The notes under the pieces were generated by a model, which was not told the origin of the DNA, ran no database searches, and saw nothing but the letters and a program-made list of their open reading frames with translations. A program made the translations under genes and the position numbers. Shown here piece by piece: positions 24,723 to 31,060 of a stretch of DNA of 52,739 nucleotides; position 1 is the stretch's first letter, and each line of letters starts with the position of its first letter. The stretch covers positions 1 to 52,739 of the IMG/VR virus record IMGVR_UViG_3300030104_001024. One strand, written 5' to 3'. Origin of the DNA: a virus.

Positions 24723-24751
24723 GCGGAGTCTGGTGCAATGCTAGACTCCGC
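24723..24751. promoter_or_regulatory. hairpin between early genes, GAGTC in both arms
   Basis: GCGGAGTCT (24723-24731) pairs with AGACTCCGC (24743-24751); two more pairs extend the stem and leave a 7-base loop. No U-run follows, so it is not a standard terminator; it lies 26 bases before the next ATG. Each arm carries a GAGTC/GACTC site, as does the terminator at 26050. RNA processing or protein binding are possible roles. Confidence 0.5.
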
Positions 24752-24777
24752 CAATAATAAAAAATGAGGAAACAAAA

Positions 24778-25026
24778 ATGTTAAATAAAAATATTTGTAA
24801 AACTTGTTATTCTTACAATCCAAGAATTAAGTTTATAACAGACTCAAGAAAAGTTTGTTTTTATAATGATGAATATAATATTGATTGTATGGTTGATTAT
24901 AAAAAATATGATTATCACGATATGACCAATAACAAAATAAAAGCTTATTGTTTAGACACTCAACAAAACATTATTATTAATGGCAGTTTGTTCAATGTCT
25001 CTGAAACTTGGAGGATTCAAAAATGA
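24778..25026 (+). CDS. small Cys-rich early protein, unrecognised
   Basis: 82 residues, very AT-rich coding. ATG at 24778 has GAGGA upstream. The N-terminus ICKTCYSYNPRIKF contains a CxxCY motif like the one in the Gp88-like protein three genes later (ICKNCYSF); further Cys at VCFYND, IDCMVDY and YCLDTQQ. A metal site is possible. The stop overlaps the next start (ATGA). Confidence 0.5.
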   Translation: MLNKNICKTCYSYNPRIKFITDSRKVCFYNDEYNIDCMVDYKKYDYHDMTNNKIKAYCLDTQQNIIINGSLFNVSETWRIQK

Positions 25027-25118
25027 TTATTGAAACAATAAAATGTATTATCTTTGTAGTTATACCTACTAGCATATTACTTTTAATACCAGAACAACCG
25101 CTATTAATTGGAGTTTAA
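25023..25118 (+). CDS. 31-residue membrane peptide
   Basis: Starts with ATG overlapping the previous stop (ATGA) and ends at 25118, four bases before the next ATG. The product MIIETIKCIIFVVIPTSILL continues with LIPEQPLLIGV: one hydrophobic segment. Its last codons hold the GGAG ribosome binding site of the next gene. Coupling and spacing support it; homology cannot be judged. Confidence 0.45.
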   Translation: MIIETIKCIIFVVIPTSILLLIPEQPLLIGV

Positions 25119-25121
25119 ACA

Positions 25122-25307
25122 ATGGAATATTTTTTTAATAACTTAGATTCTTATCTTTTAATTTATGCAACCATAATTACAGTAATGATTTTATTTATGA
25201 TTATATTTGTGATTGTTGATTATATTAAATTAATGACTCCATTTTGGGAAATAGAAAAAAGATATAAAAAAGAATTAGAACAACTTAGAAAAACAAGGAG
25301 TCTATAA
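25122..25307 (+). CDS. 61-residue single-pass membrane protein
   Basis: MEYFFNNLDSYLLIYATIIT is followed by a long hydrophobic stretch (VMILFMIIFVIVDYI) and a charged, basic C-terminal helix (EIEKRYKKELEQLRKTRSL) that should face the cytoplasm. GGAG lies 8 bases before ATG. The stop shares a base with the next start (TAATG), linking it to the Gp88-like gene. Unknown function; early membrane proteins can target host transport or exclude other phages, but there is no direct sign. Confidence 0.55.
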   Translation: MEYFFNNLDSYLLIYATIITVMILFMIIFVIVDYIKLMTPFWEIEKRYKKELEQLRKTRSL

Positions 25308-26029
25308 TGCCTTTAGATAATACAACATTAAATAATTTCTATATAAAACATAATGTAAATTTAGATTTTTATGAATGGTTAGAAAAAAAAGGTAGAAAGA
25401 TATTTGAGAAAATCGGATTCTTAAAGGTTCATATTTCAAAAGGTTCTGGCAAGCTATTAGATATAGATTCTATCTCAACTAATACTTTAACGAATGAATT
25501 TTGTAAAAAACAACATACCAAACAAACTGATACAATCTGTAAAAATTGTTATTCATTCGCTTTGTTGTTAGGTATGCGCAAAAATATGCAAGAATGTTTA
25601 GAAAGAAATTCGCAACTATTAAGCGAGTCATTACTACCAGAGTCAGTATTACCATTAATAATGCAAAAATATTTAAGAATTGCGAGTCATGGTGAAAATA
25701 TAAATATGACACACGTCATGAATATTTTTAATATTATACACAAGAATCCTACAACAATATTTGCTTATTGGACAAAAAGAACCGATTTAATAAATGAATA
25801 TTTTAGACATTTTGAAAAACCTAGTAATGTAATTATGGTTTATTCGAATCCTAAAAAGAATCATATATTGAAAAAGATTCCGAAAAACTTTAACAAGGTT
25901 TTTAATAACGTACATAAAGACAAGTTTATTGAACAACAAAACTGTACAGGTCAAAAATGTAGAGATTGTTTAGCTTGTTATAATTTTAATACAGAGAATA
26001 TTATAGTTGAAAAGGTCAAAAATTATTAA
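25307..26029 (+). CDS. Gp88-like protein (Cys-rich phage/plasmid family)
   Basis: 240 residues. The pattern matches the Gp88 group first named from mycobacteriophage: SISTNTLTNEFCKKQ, then TICKNCYSFALLLGM (C78, C81, CxxCY) with a following E..RN, a central LRIASHGENINMTHVMNIFN and HKNPTTIFAYWTKR, and a C-terminal Cys cluster CTGQKCRDCLACY (C213, C218, C221, C224). The Cys set suggests a metal or Fe-S site. No biochemical role is known to me for the family. It ends 20 bases before a clear terminator, closing the first early operon. Coding is strongly AT-rich with many GAGTC sites. Confidence 0.6.
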   Translation: MPLDNTTLNNFYIKHNVNLDFYEWLEKKGRKIFEKIGFLKVHISKGSGKLLDIDSISTNTLTNEFCKKQHTKQTDTICKNCYSFALLLGMRKNMQECLERNSQLLSESLLPESVLPLIMQKYLRIASHGENINMTHVMNIFNIIHKNPTTIFAYWTKRTDLINEYFRHFEKPSNVIMVYSNPKKNHILKKIPKNFNKVFNNVHKDKFIEQQNCTGQKCRDCLACYNFNTENIIVEKVKNY

Positions 26030-26049
26030 GAGTCGTTTCCTCCAAACTA

Positions 26050-26087
26050 GGCGAGTCGATAACCACCAAGACTCGCCACTTTTTTTC
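26050..26087 (+). terminator. rho-independent terminator after the first early operon
   Basis: GGCGAGTC (26050-26057) and GACTCGCC (26070-26077) form a perfect 8-base stem with a 12-base loop, followed by AC and eight T (26080-26087). It ends transcription after the Gp88-like gene. Both stem arms contain a GAGTC/GACTC site. Confidence 0.8.
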
Positions 26088-26108
26088 TTCTGAAAAAATT
26101 TGAGAGGT

Positions 26109-26205
26109 TTACTATCATCATGGATAGGGTAGGGTGCGACTTGGAAAGTTTGATAAAAACAAAAATTATGGCAAATTACTATCATAAGATAGGGTAGGGT
26201 AGGGT
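26109..26205. repeat. two copies of a TTACTATCAT...GATAGGGTAGGG element
   Basis: TTACTATCAT occurs at 26109-26118 and 26176-26185, each followed within a few bases by GATAGGGTAGGG (26123-26134 and 26188-26199). CTATC and GATAG in each copy can pair as a small hairpin. The second copy has one extra GGGTA. The pair lies between the terminator and the second early operon, an expected place for regulator binding. Confidence 0.6.
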
Positions 26206-26219
26206 TCGAGAAATAAAAC

Positions 26220-26249
26220 TTGACCGAATCATTTAAAGTAGAGTAAAAC
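26220..26249 (+). promoter_or_regulatory. possible promoter of the second early operon
   Basis: TTGACC (26220-26225), an 18-base spacer and TAAAAC (26244-26249). The -35 is 5/6 and the -10 only 4/6. It lies just after a terminator and 35 bases before the next ATG, where a promoter is needed. The repeated GATAGGGTAGGG elements lie directly upstream and could bind an activator. Confidence 0.35.
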
Positions 26250-26283
26250 TAATTATAGATAATTTATTATAGGAGCAAAACAA

Positions 26284-26664
26284 ATGCTAGACAGACCAGA
26301 AATAAAAAACATGAGAAAAGAACTTGAACAACTACTAAACAAGTATAGTTCTGAAATAACCAAGTATGACATAGAATTGATGCAGGGTGGTTCATTCACA
26401 GAAACAGAAATGACCTTTAAGTTAGCTATGCGGTTAAAGGGTGGTGAAAGTCAATTACAAGTTGACCTAATACGTTTCTCGGCTCTTGACAATGTAGACA
26501 CCACCAAGATTGCAGACATACGAGGTACTAAATATAGTCTTGTAGGGTATAAAAGATCAGCTAGAGTTAGACCATACATTGCACAAAATTTACAAGACAA
26601 CAAACATTATGTATTTACCGAAGAACAAGCTAAAGAGCATTTTGGCAAGGGAGAGGTAGCATAA
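26284..26664 (+). CDS. conserved early protein, unknown
   Basis: 126 residues. ATG at 26284 with AGGAG 9 bases upstream. The N-terminal helix (EIKNMRKELEQLLNKYSSEI) leads into alternating strands (YDIELMQGGSFTETEMTFKL, RLKGGESQLQVDLIRF) and ends in HYVFTEEQAKEHFGKGEV. The pattern looks like a family in marine phages' early regions. No activity is known. Stop and next start overlap (TAATG). Confidence 0.55.
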   Translation: MLDRPEIKNMRKELEQLLNKYSSEITKYDIELMQGGSFTETEMTFKLAMRLKGGESQLQVDLIRFSALDNVDTTKIADIRGTKYSLVGYKRSARVRPYIAQNLQDNKHYVFTEEQAKEHFGKGEVA

Positions 26665-26798
26665 TGGAATGGAAATATATAGTTTGGGTAGGTGGTGTAG
26701 ATGATTATTACACTACCTATGAGAGGGCAAAAGAGCATTATGACGAATGGATTGAACAAGGTTATGATGACGTAATTTTAGAGGAGATAACACAATGA
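26664..26798 (+). CDS. 44-residue acidic/aromatic early protein
   Basis: ATG at 26664 overlaps the previous stop; the frame ends with TGA overlapping the next ATG (ATGA). The product begins MEWKYIVWVGGVDDYYTTYE and continues as an amphipathic helix with many Asp/Glu (HYDEWIEQGYDDVILEEI). It is a common kind of short early phage protein. Coupling on both sides supports expression. Unknown role. Confidence 0.55.
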   Translation: MEWKYIVWVGGVDDYYTTYERAKEHYDEWIEQGYDDVILEEITQ

Positions 26799-27166
26799 GA
26801 GCAATACTTATAGACCCAAAGCATAAACAGATAATGCAAATAGACTACAATGGAGATTATAAGACTATCTATGAGCACCTAAGTTTTACCAATTCGCTTG
26901 GCAATTCACATAAAATACGAGCCTTTGACATTGTGCGAATACCTGTAGGTAATGATGGCATATATGTAGATGACGAGGGATTGTATGCACCAAATGAGGA
27001 CAAGCATTGGTTTACCTACCGCTACAATGCCCATGAGATGCACCAGAATATACCGCTAGTAAACAGAGGTTTAATTATTGGTTGTGATGATAATGGAGAT
27101 AGTGTAGACTGTGATTCGACAGTTGATTCGATTAAATCGCAGATAACATGGGGATTAGTGAGATGA
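26795..27166 (+). CDS. early protein resembling DUF3846-type proteins
   Basis: 123 residues. MRAILIDPKHKQIMQIDYNG with the following DYKTIYEHL, then a VDDEGLYAPNEDKHW region and LVNRGLIIGCDDNGDSVD, is the layout of small DUF3846-like proteins found in phages and plasmids (IDDEGL...., G.G.I.G.D..G). The name is my best match by memory and not certain. It overlaps both neighbours by 4 bases. Confidence 0.5.
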   Translation: MRAILIDPKHKQIMQIDYNGDYKTIYEHLSFTNSLGNSHKIRAFDIVRIPVGNDGIYVDDEGLYAPNEDKHWFTYRYNAHEMHQNIPLVNRGLIIGCDDNGDSVDCDSTVDSIKSQITWGLVR

Positions 27167-27681
27167 ATAGATTTATTATAGATTATGATGTCGTCAGCAT
27201 TGCACAATCATTATGTGACCAACATATTGTAAAGATGCCATTGGAAGAATCGCAGATGTTATGTACTGCTTTATGGCATCACGCACCAGACTACGCAGAG
27301 GAGAATAATCTATATAAACCTGTTCATCAAAAACACCCTTGTACACTATGGGCTATGCACAGTAGAGATAACTATGAGTTTGCTTGGAATTTATACTTTG
27401 CCATGTGTCAAGAGTATAGATTAAGATATAATAGATTTCATGGTTGTGGTAAGCATGAAGATGCACTAAGACCAAGTAGAGTAAAACATTTTTTACCAGA
27501 TTTGGGATTAACAAAACACCCACAATGCTTTAGCGGACATGATGATCTAAAGACAGATGAATTTATGCCAGTAAATGCCTATCGTAAGTTTTATTATGTA
27601 GACAAAATGCGATTCGCTAGGTATAACAAATGTAGACATATGCCACATTGGTTAAATGAAATGAGGGTTGATTATGCCTAA
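27163..27681 (+). CDS. conserved phage protein (LCDQHIVKM...ESQML family), possibly pyrimidine-dimer glycosylase-like
   Basis: 172 residues from the ATG at 27163 (MNRFIIDYDVVSIAQSLCDQ), which overlaps the previous stop (ATGA); an ATG five codons upstream is less suited. The blocks IAQSLCDQHIVKMPLEESQM, HQKHPCTLWAMHSRDNYEFA and YRLRYNRFHGC are typical of a family in marine phages and bacteria with conserved His, Lys, Glu, Cys and Trp. Some members are annotated as pyrimidine dimer DNA glycosylases, but the similarity to T4 endonuclease V is not visible here, so I give only a tentative link to DNA repair. Confidence 0.55.
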   Translation: MNRFIIDYDVVSIAQSLCDQHIVKMPLEESQMLCTALWHHAPDYAEENNLYKPVHQKHPCTLWAMHSRDNYEFAWNLYFAMCQEYRLRYNRFHGCGKHEDALRPSRVKHFLPDLGLTKHPQCFSGHDDLKTDEFMPVNAYRKFYYVDKMRFARYNKCRHMPHWLNEMRVDYA

Positions 27682-27865
27682 AACATATTATAAAAAAGTA
27701 AAGACTCCAAAGCCTAGAAATCCAGAGTTTATTCGTAAGAGTACACAAATCATAGAGGACAAGCGACACAAGGAGCAACAACGTAGACACGAGAAGAGAG
27801 AGCTTGACCTAAAGAGGTGGAGAGCAGAATATGAAAAATCAAAAGGAGTTAAAGATAATGAGTAA
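27674..27865 (+). CDS. 63-residue highly charged early protein
   Basis: Starts with ATG at 27674 (MPKTYYKKVKTPKPRNPEFI), inside the last codons of the previous gene. The rest is a long charged helix with Lys, Arg, Glu and Gln (HKEQQRRHEKRELDLKRWRA). No family recognised. It overlaps the next gene by 8 bases. The same-strand run of coupled genes is the main evidence. Confidence 0.5.
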   Translation: MPKTYYKKVKTPKPRNPEFIRKSTQIIEDKRHKEQQRRHEKRELDLKRWRAEYEKSKGVKDNE

Positions 27866-28028
27866 AACAATAGCAAGTGCTGAACACACAGAAAAGGTAA
27901 ACGATTTAACTATAAGTGATATACTTCAGATGAATAACGAAAACATAATACCTACTGACATTGTAGATAAATTGTATTATCATTTGTTGGATAGCAACAA
28001 AGTAAGAGAGGAGTTGAAAGATGAATAA
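27858..28028 (+). CDS. 56-residue early protein, unknown
   Basis: ATG at 27858 (MSKTIASAEHTEKVNDLTIS) has AAAAGGAG upstream, which rules in favour of this start over one nine codons earlier. Helical, acidic C-terminus (HLLDSNKVREELKDE). Overlaps both neighbours. Unknown. Confidence 0.5.
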   Translation: MSKTIASAEHTEKVNDLTISDILQMNNENIIPTDIVDKLYYHLLDSNKVREELKDE

Positions 28029-28158
28029 GGAAGATAAAATAAAATTTATAATTGAGTGTGAAAAGAACGCAGTTCCACCAAATAGTTGGGAATGGATTCA
28101 ATTAGCAGATGACAAAACTATTAATGAGTTATACGATTATTGGACACAAGAACTGTAG
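28021..28158 (+). CDS. 45-residue early protein, unknown
   Basis: ATG at 28021 lies in the last codons of the previous gene with GGAGTTGAAAG before it. The product begins MNKEDKIKFIIECEKNAVPP and ends in LADDKTINELYDYWTQEL, helical and acidic. Its coupling to the previous gene and repeated GAGGAGTTGAAAG leader (also before the next gene) support it. No function known. Confidence 0.5.
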   Translation: MNKEDKIKFIIECEKNAVPPNSWEWIQLADDKTINELYDYWTQEL

Positions 28159-28171
28159 AGGAGTTGAAAGA

Positions 28172-28351
28172 ATGACATATATACTAGCACAGTTAAACTT
28201 TGTAAAAGTAGATGACGAGGGTAATGAAGAAACAGATAGCAAGGGTAACGTAATAACTTATGTTCCAAAAGGTAGGTGGAAAGAGTTAGAATACCTTTGT
28301 GAAGATAGAAATGATGATGACTTTGAAGTGGAGAAAACAGATGAAAGCTAG
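28172..28351 (+). CDS. 59-residue acidic early protein, unknown
   Basis: The start chosen is ATG at 28172 (MTYILAQLNFVKVDDEGNEE), preceded by AGGAGTTGAAAGA; the longer frame upstream overlaps another gene. A small beta hairpin (ILAQLNFVKVDDEG...VITYVPKGRW) and an acidic tail (DRNDDDFEVEKTDES). Overlaps the next gene. Unknown. Confidence 0.5.
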   Translation: MTYILAQLNFVKVDDEGNEETDSKGNVITYVPKGRWKELEYLCEDRNDDDFEVEKTDES

Positions 28352-28535
28352 AGAATTAATAGAAAAGATTATGAAGTTAGATGACCTTAATACAGAGATA
28401 GATTTTAGGAAGTTTTTTAGTGATGGAGAAGATAAAGATTTACTTTTAGATTTCTGTCATATATTCTATCCAGATGCAGAGGATAAAGATAACGATAGAT
28501 TTATAATAGGTTTCAAGGAGAGAACAGATGTATAA
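28341..28535 (+). CDS. 64-residue acidic early protein, unknown
   Basis: ATG at 28341 (MKARELIEKIMKLDDLNTEI) has GTGGAG 7 bases upstream; starts further up lie in the previous gene. Helical then aromatic/acidic (LLLDFCHIFYPDAEDKDNDR). Overlaps the methyltransferase start by 8 bases, so expression of the two is coupled. No recognised family. Confidence 0.5.
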   Translation: MKARELIEKIMKLDDLNTEIDFRKFFSDGEDKDLLLDFCHIFYPDAEDKDNDRFIIGFKERTDV

Positions 28536-29562
28536 AACAGTAGCAAGTTTCTTTGATGGGTTTTCTGGTACAATGCTTTCACTAGACAAGCTAGGTATCA
28601 CACCAGAAGAATACCATGCCTTTGAAATTGACCCTTATTCAAGTGCAGTTAGTCGCTACAACTATCCTAACATTATTCGTCATGGTGATGCACGAAATTG
28701 GGAAGTGTTAAAGGGTAAGAAGATTGACCTCTTGGTTGCAGGATTTCCATGCCAAAGCTACTCAGTTGCAGGGTTGCAGAAGTTTCAACAAGACCCAAGA
28801 GATATGTCAAAGGTATTACTTGATGCTCTCAAAGGTTTAGACGTAGATAAGGTTCTTATTGAAAATGTTGCATCTATGCCAAGGGTTTGGAAAGATTATT
28901 TTACTGAGATGTTTCAACGTATATTTCCAGACGTACTATGCCACGAGGTAAACAGTTCAGTAGTGTCTGCTCAATCTCGTAAGCGATTATATTGGACAAA
29001 CATTGACTTTGACTTAATGTCAGATAAGGGAATAGTAATGAATGATATCCTTGAAGATGGTGCAATCGCAGACAGAGATAAATCCTATTGCCTAGATGCT
29101 AATTACTTCAAGGGCGGTAGCATGAAGATGTACTACGAGAAAGCTAGGAGACAGATAGTATATGATGATAAAGGTAAGGTTGGTTGTAAACAAGTAGGTG
29201 AGGCAGACATCAAAGGCTATGACATTATTCGCAGAGTTTATAGCAGATATGGTAAAGCACCATCACTTACAACCATGCAAGGAGGTCACAGAGAACCAAA
29301 GGTTGAGTGTCGTAATTGGGAGAATATAAATCCAGAGGAGTTTTTCTGGAGAGCATTAACACCTCTTGAATGTGAGAGGTTGCAAACTGTTCCAGATGGG
29401 TACACTCAATATGGTGACATGGGTGGCGAGCAGTTTGATAAAGATGGTAACTTTATTCGTTACACAACAAAGCCAATTAGTAATTCACAGAGATATAAGA
29501 TGCTTGGTAATGGTTTCACAGTTGATGTTATATCTCACATATTAAAAGGAGTAGAGGAATGA
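28528..29562 (+). CDS. C5-cytosine DNA methyltransferase
   Basis: 344 residues with the full C5 motif set: motif I FFDGFSGTM (8-16), motif IV GFPCQSYS with catalytic C75, motif VI ENV (112-114), motif VIII QSRKRLYW (149-156), and motif X LGNGFTVDVISHIL near the C-terminus. The segment between VIII and IX (about 165-290) is the target-recognition region; the sequence does not tell the site. No cognate restriction nuclease is beside it, so it is an orphan methylase, probably protecting phage DNA from host restriction or altering host gene expression. It lies in the early block with acidic small genes on both sides. Confidence 0.9.
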   Translation: MYKTVASFFDGFSGTMLSLDKLGITPEEYHAFEIDPYSSAVSRYNYPNIIRHGDARNWEVLKGKKIDLLVAGFPCQSYSVAGLQKFQQDPRDMSKVLLDALKGLDVDKVLIENVASMPRVWKDYFTEMFQRIFPDVLCHEVNSSVVSAQSRKRLYWTNIDFDLMSDKGIVMNDILEDGAIADRDKSYCLDANYFKGGSMKMYYEKARRQIVYDDKGKVGCKQVGEADIKGYDIIRRVYSRYGKAPSLTTMQGGHREPKVECRNWENINPEEFFWRALTPLECERLQTVPDGYTQYGDMGGEQFDKDGNFIRYTTKPISNSQRYKMLGNGFTVDVISHILKGVEE

Positions 29563-29795
29563 AGATAACTATTGAACCAAAAGACAGAGTAGACTTACTA
29601 AAATATGTTAACGTATTGAGAGAGTTTAACTGTAACACATCAGAGAAAATACCTATCTACTATGAACACATTTGTGAGATAGAGACTCTTATGTATAGAC
29701 TAGCAAACCTACTACAGTTTGAACAACCTCACAAGGGTGGGTGGTACAGTGACTACCAATTAAAAGAACATTTACCAAAGGAGAAACAAGAATGA
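29559..29795 (+). CDS. 78-residue early protein, unknown
   Basis: ATG overlaps the methyltransferase stop (ATGA). The product MKITIEPKDRVDLLKYVNVL continues with a helical core (YYEHICEIETLMYRLANLLQ) and HKGGWYSDYQLKEHLP. No family recognised. Its own stop overlaps the next start in the same way, so the three genes form a tight run. Confidence 0.5.
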   Translation: MKITIEPKDRVDLLKYVNVLREFNCNTSEKIPIYYEHICEIETLMYRLANLLQFEQPHKGGWYSDYQLKEHLPKEKQE

Positions 29796-29995
29796 CTAAA
29801 GTATACGCAGTGATGTTTGAACCCTTTGAGATTGATGGGTTAGAGTACGTCAAAGAGGGGGGAAAAACTTGGACAGAGCATAGTCCTATTAAGACATTTA
29901 ACACTATGGAACAGGCACAGATAGAGGCTAGTAAGTGGAACACAGGTCAAGTGGTTCTCTATGAAGAACACGAACCAGATTTTATAATGGAGTAA
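29792..29995 (+). CDS. 67-residue early protein, unknown
   Basis: ATG overlaps the previous stop. The product (MTKVYAVMFEPFEIDGLEYV) has an alternating beta start and a helical NTMEQAQIEASKWNT segment; the pattern resembles short phage proteins with a strand-strand-helix-strand layout. Unknown. Confidence 0.5.
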   Translation: MTKVYAVMFEPFEIDGLEYVKEGGKTWTEHSPIKTFNTMEQAQIEASKWNTGQVVLYEEHEPDFIME

Positions 29996-29999
29996 TGAT

Positions 30000-30098
30000 A
30001 TGAATGAGGGACAAAGTTTATTTCTAATGATGGCTATACTTATAGTTGGAACATTATTACTCAATGCGTGTTCTGGTTTCTTTATGAGGATATCGTGA
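30000..30098 (+). CDS. 32-residue membrane peptide, lipobox-like
   Basis: ATG at 30000; the product is MNEGQSLFLMMAILIVGTLL followed by LNACSGFFMRIS. There is one hydrophobic segment ending in LNAC, which could be a lipoprotein cleavage site, but the sequence is so short that it may just be a membrane peptide. Its stop overlaps the next ATG (TGATG). Confidence 0.4.
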   Translation: MNEGQSLFLMMAILIVGTLLLNACSGFFMRIS

Positions 30099-30220
30099 TG
30101 GGCGATTTAGAGGACATTGAAACAATACTAGACGACTACTTTGATGAAATGGTTGATGATTCTGAATTGGATAAAATCAAATCATTACCTACAAAGATTA
30201 AAAAGGAGTTAGAGGAATGA
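30098..30220 (+). CDS. 40-residue acidic peptide
   Basis: ATG at 30098 overlaps the previous stop; the frame ends with TGA overlapping the SleB-like start. Very acidic (LEDIETILDDYFDEMVDDSE), then a basic helix (KIKSLPTKIKKELEE). Stop-start coupling on both sides is the support. Unknown role. Confidence 0.45.
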   Translation: MGDLEDIETILDDYFDEMVDDSELDKIKSLPTKIKKELEE

Positions 30221-30645
30221 TATTAGAAACCGCACTTATGTGTATGGCAGTCAATATTTACCACGAGGCTAACAACCAATCTATGTTAGGACAGATAGCA
30301 GTTGGTCAAGTAGTGATGAATAGAGTAGAGGACAAGCGATTTCCTAGTACAGTTTGTGAAGTAGTAAAACAAGCGGTGACGTACAAGGGTACAAACAAAC
30401 CAGTTTTACACAAATGCCAATTTTCATGGTATTGTGATGGTGCAAAAGATGATGTGAACAAGAATAGCAAATCGTGGTCAAAAGCATTAGAGTATGCCTC
30501 TATTGTTCTAAGCGGTAGAATTGTTCTGGACATTACAGATGGTGCTACACATTATCACGCAACGTATGTAAGACCTGCGTGGAGAAAAACTAAGACTCGC
30601 ACAACAAGAATTGACCGCCACATATTTTATAGGTGGGAGAAGTGA
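30217..30645 (+). CDS. cell-wall hydrolase, SleB type
   Basis: 142 residues. The domain covers the whole protein: CMAVNIYHEANNQSMLGQIA with the expected catalytic Glu (E17), VGQVVMNRVEDKRFPSTVCE, CQFSWYCDG and GATHYHATYVRPAW. This is the SleB/Hydrolase_2 fold, a peptidoglycan lytic enzyme. The N-terminus is slightly hydrophobic (MILETALMCMAV) but has no clear signal peptide. It is encoded in the early block, away from the late lysis cluster, so it may serve cell-wall remodelling during infection or an accessory lysis function. Confidence 0.8.
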   Translation: MILETALMCMAVNIYHEANNQSMLGQIAVGQVVMNRVEDKRFPSTVCEVVKQAVTYKGTNKPVLHKCQFSWYCDGAKDDVNKNSKSWSKALEYASIVLSGRIVLDITDGATHYHATYVRPAWRKTKTRTTRIDRHIFYRWEK

Positions 30646-30725
30646 GAAACAAGGGATTCTGGTTATTCATTGGTCTGGTTACATTATGTTATTTACTAGA
30701 CTTAATATTTAATACTTTACTTTAA
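30642..30725 (+). CDS. 27-residue membrane peptide
   Basis: GTG at 30642 overlaps the SleB stop (GTGA) with GGGAGA just upstream. The product is a basic start (MRNKGFW) followed by one hydrophobic segment (LFIGLVTLCYLLDLIFNTLL). Position next to the hydrolase suggests it might assist export of the enzyme, but that is only context. Confidence 0.4.
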   Translation: MRNKGFWLFIGLVTLCYLLDLIFNTLL

Positions 30726-30734
30726 GGAGAAGTT

Positions 30735-30812
30735 ATGAAATTATTTAAATTATTTGTTCTTGATTTATTAGCAGTAATATTTATGGTATGGGTATGTATT
30801 CATGTATTTTAA
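30735..30812 (+). CDS. 25-residue membrane peptide
   Basis: ATG at 30735 with AAGGAG 8 bases upstream, a good ribosome binding site for so short a frame. The product MKLFKLFVLDLLAVIFMVWV plus five residues is one hydrophobic segment. It follows another membrane peptide. Function unknown. Confidence 0.4.
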   Translation: MKLFKLFVLDLLAVIFMVWVCIHVF

Positions 30813-30848
30813 ATATAGAAAATATCTTTTAAGATTATTAATCCAAGT

Positions 30849-30885
30849 GAGTTGCCTCCTAAATGTTATGTTGGGAGGTAAACTC
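30849..30885. repeat. long imperfect inverted repeat upstream of the integrase
   Basis: GAGTT (30849-30853) and CCTCCTAA (30855-30862) pair with TTGGGAGG (30871-30878) and AACTC (30881-30885). This is a 13-pair stem with a small internal loop and one G-T pair, around an 8-base loop. No U-run follows. It lies in the only notable gap upstream of the integrase and is a candidate attachment or integrase/excisionase binding site, or an mRNA control structure. Confidence 0.5.
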
Positions 30886-30910
30886 AACCAATCCTTTTCC
30901 GCAAGGAACT

Positions 30911-31060
30911 ATGGTTGGCAAATTAGTAGTAAACGCAATGTTGTTAGAACTATTGACTTTGTTTTTGGTAAAACACATTGCCAGAAAGCGTGGGAGAAAT
31001 GGGTATCAAACCAAAAGAAATAAAAACAATAGGACAAATGGTGGAATATTACCTCCATAG
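30911..31060 (+). CDS. 49-residue membrane protein overlapping the integrase start
   Basis: ATG at 30911 with AAGGA upstream. The product MVGKLVVNAMLLELLTLFLV continues KHIARKRGRNGYQ and a basic Asn/Lys tail. One membrane segment, then a positively charged cytoplasmic tail. The frame overlaps the integrase N-terminus by 62 bases. The hydrophobic/basic pattern and ribosome site argue for a real gene. Unknown function. Confidence 0.4.
   Translation: MVGKLVVNAMLLELLTLFLVKHIARKRGRNGYQTKRNKNNRTNGGILPP

Noticed and set aside
24723-24751. Hairpin as a terminator
   Set aside because: No T-run follows on either strand and the next gene starts only 26 bases later; kept as a regulatory structure.
30802-31023. 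ORF of 73 codons upstream of the integrase
   Set aside because: It reads through the long inverted repeat, has no good ribosome site, and competes with the better supported frame at 30911-31060.
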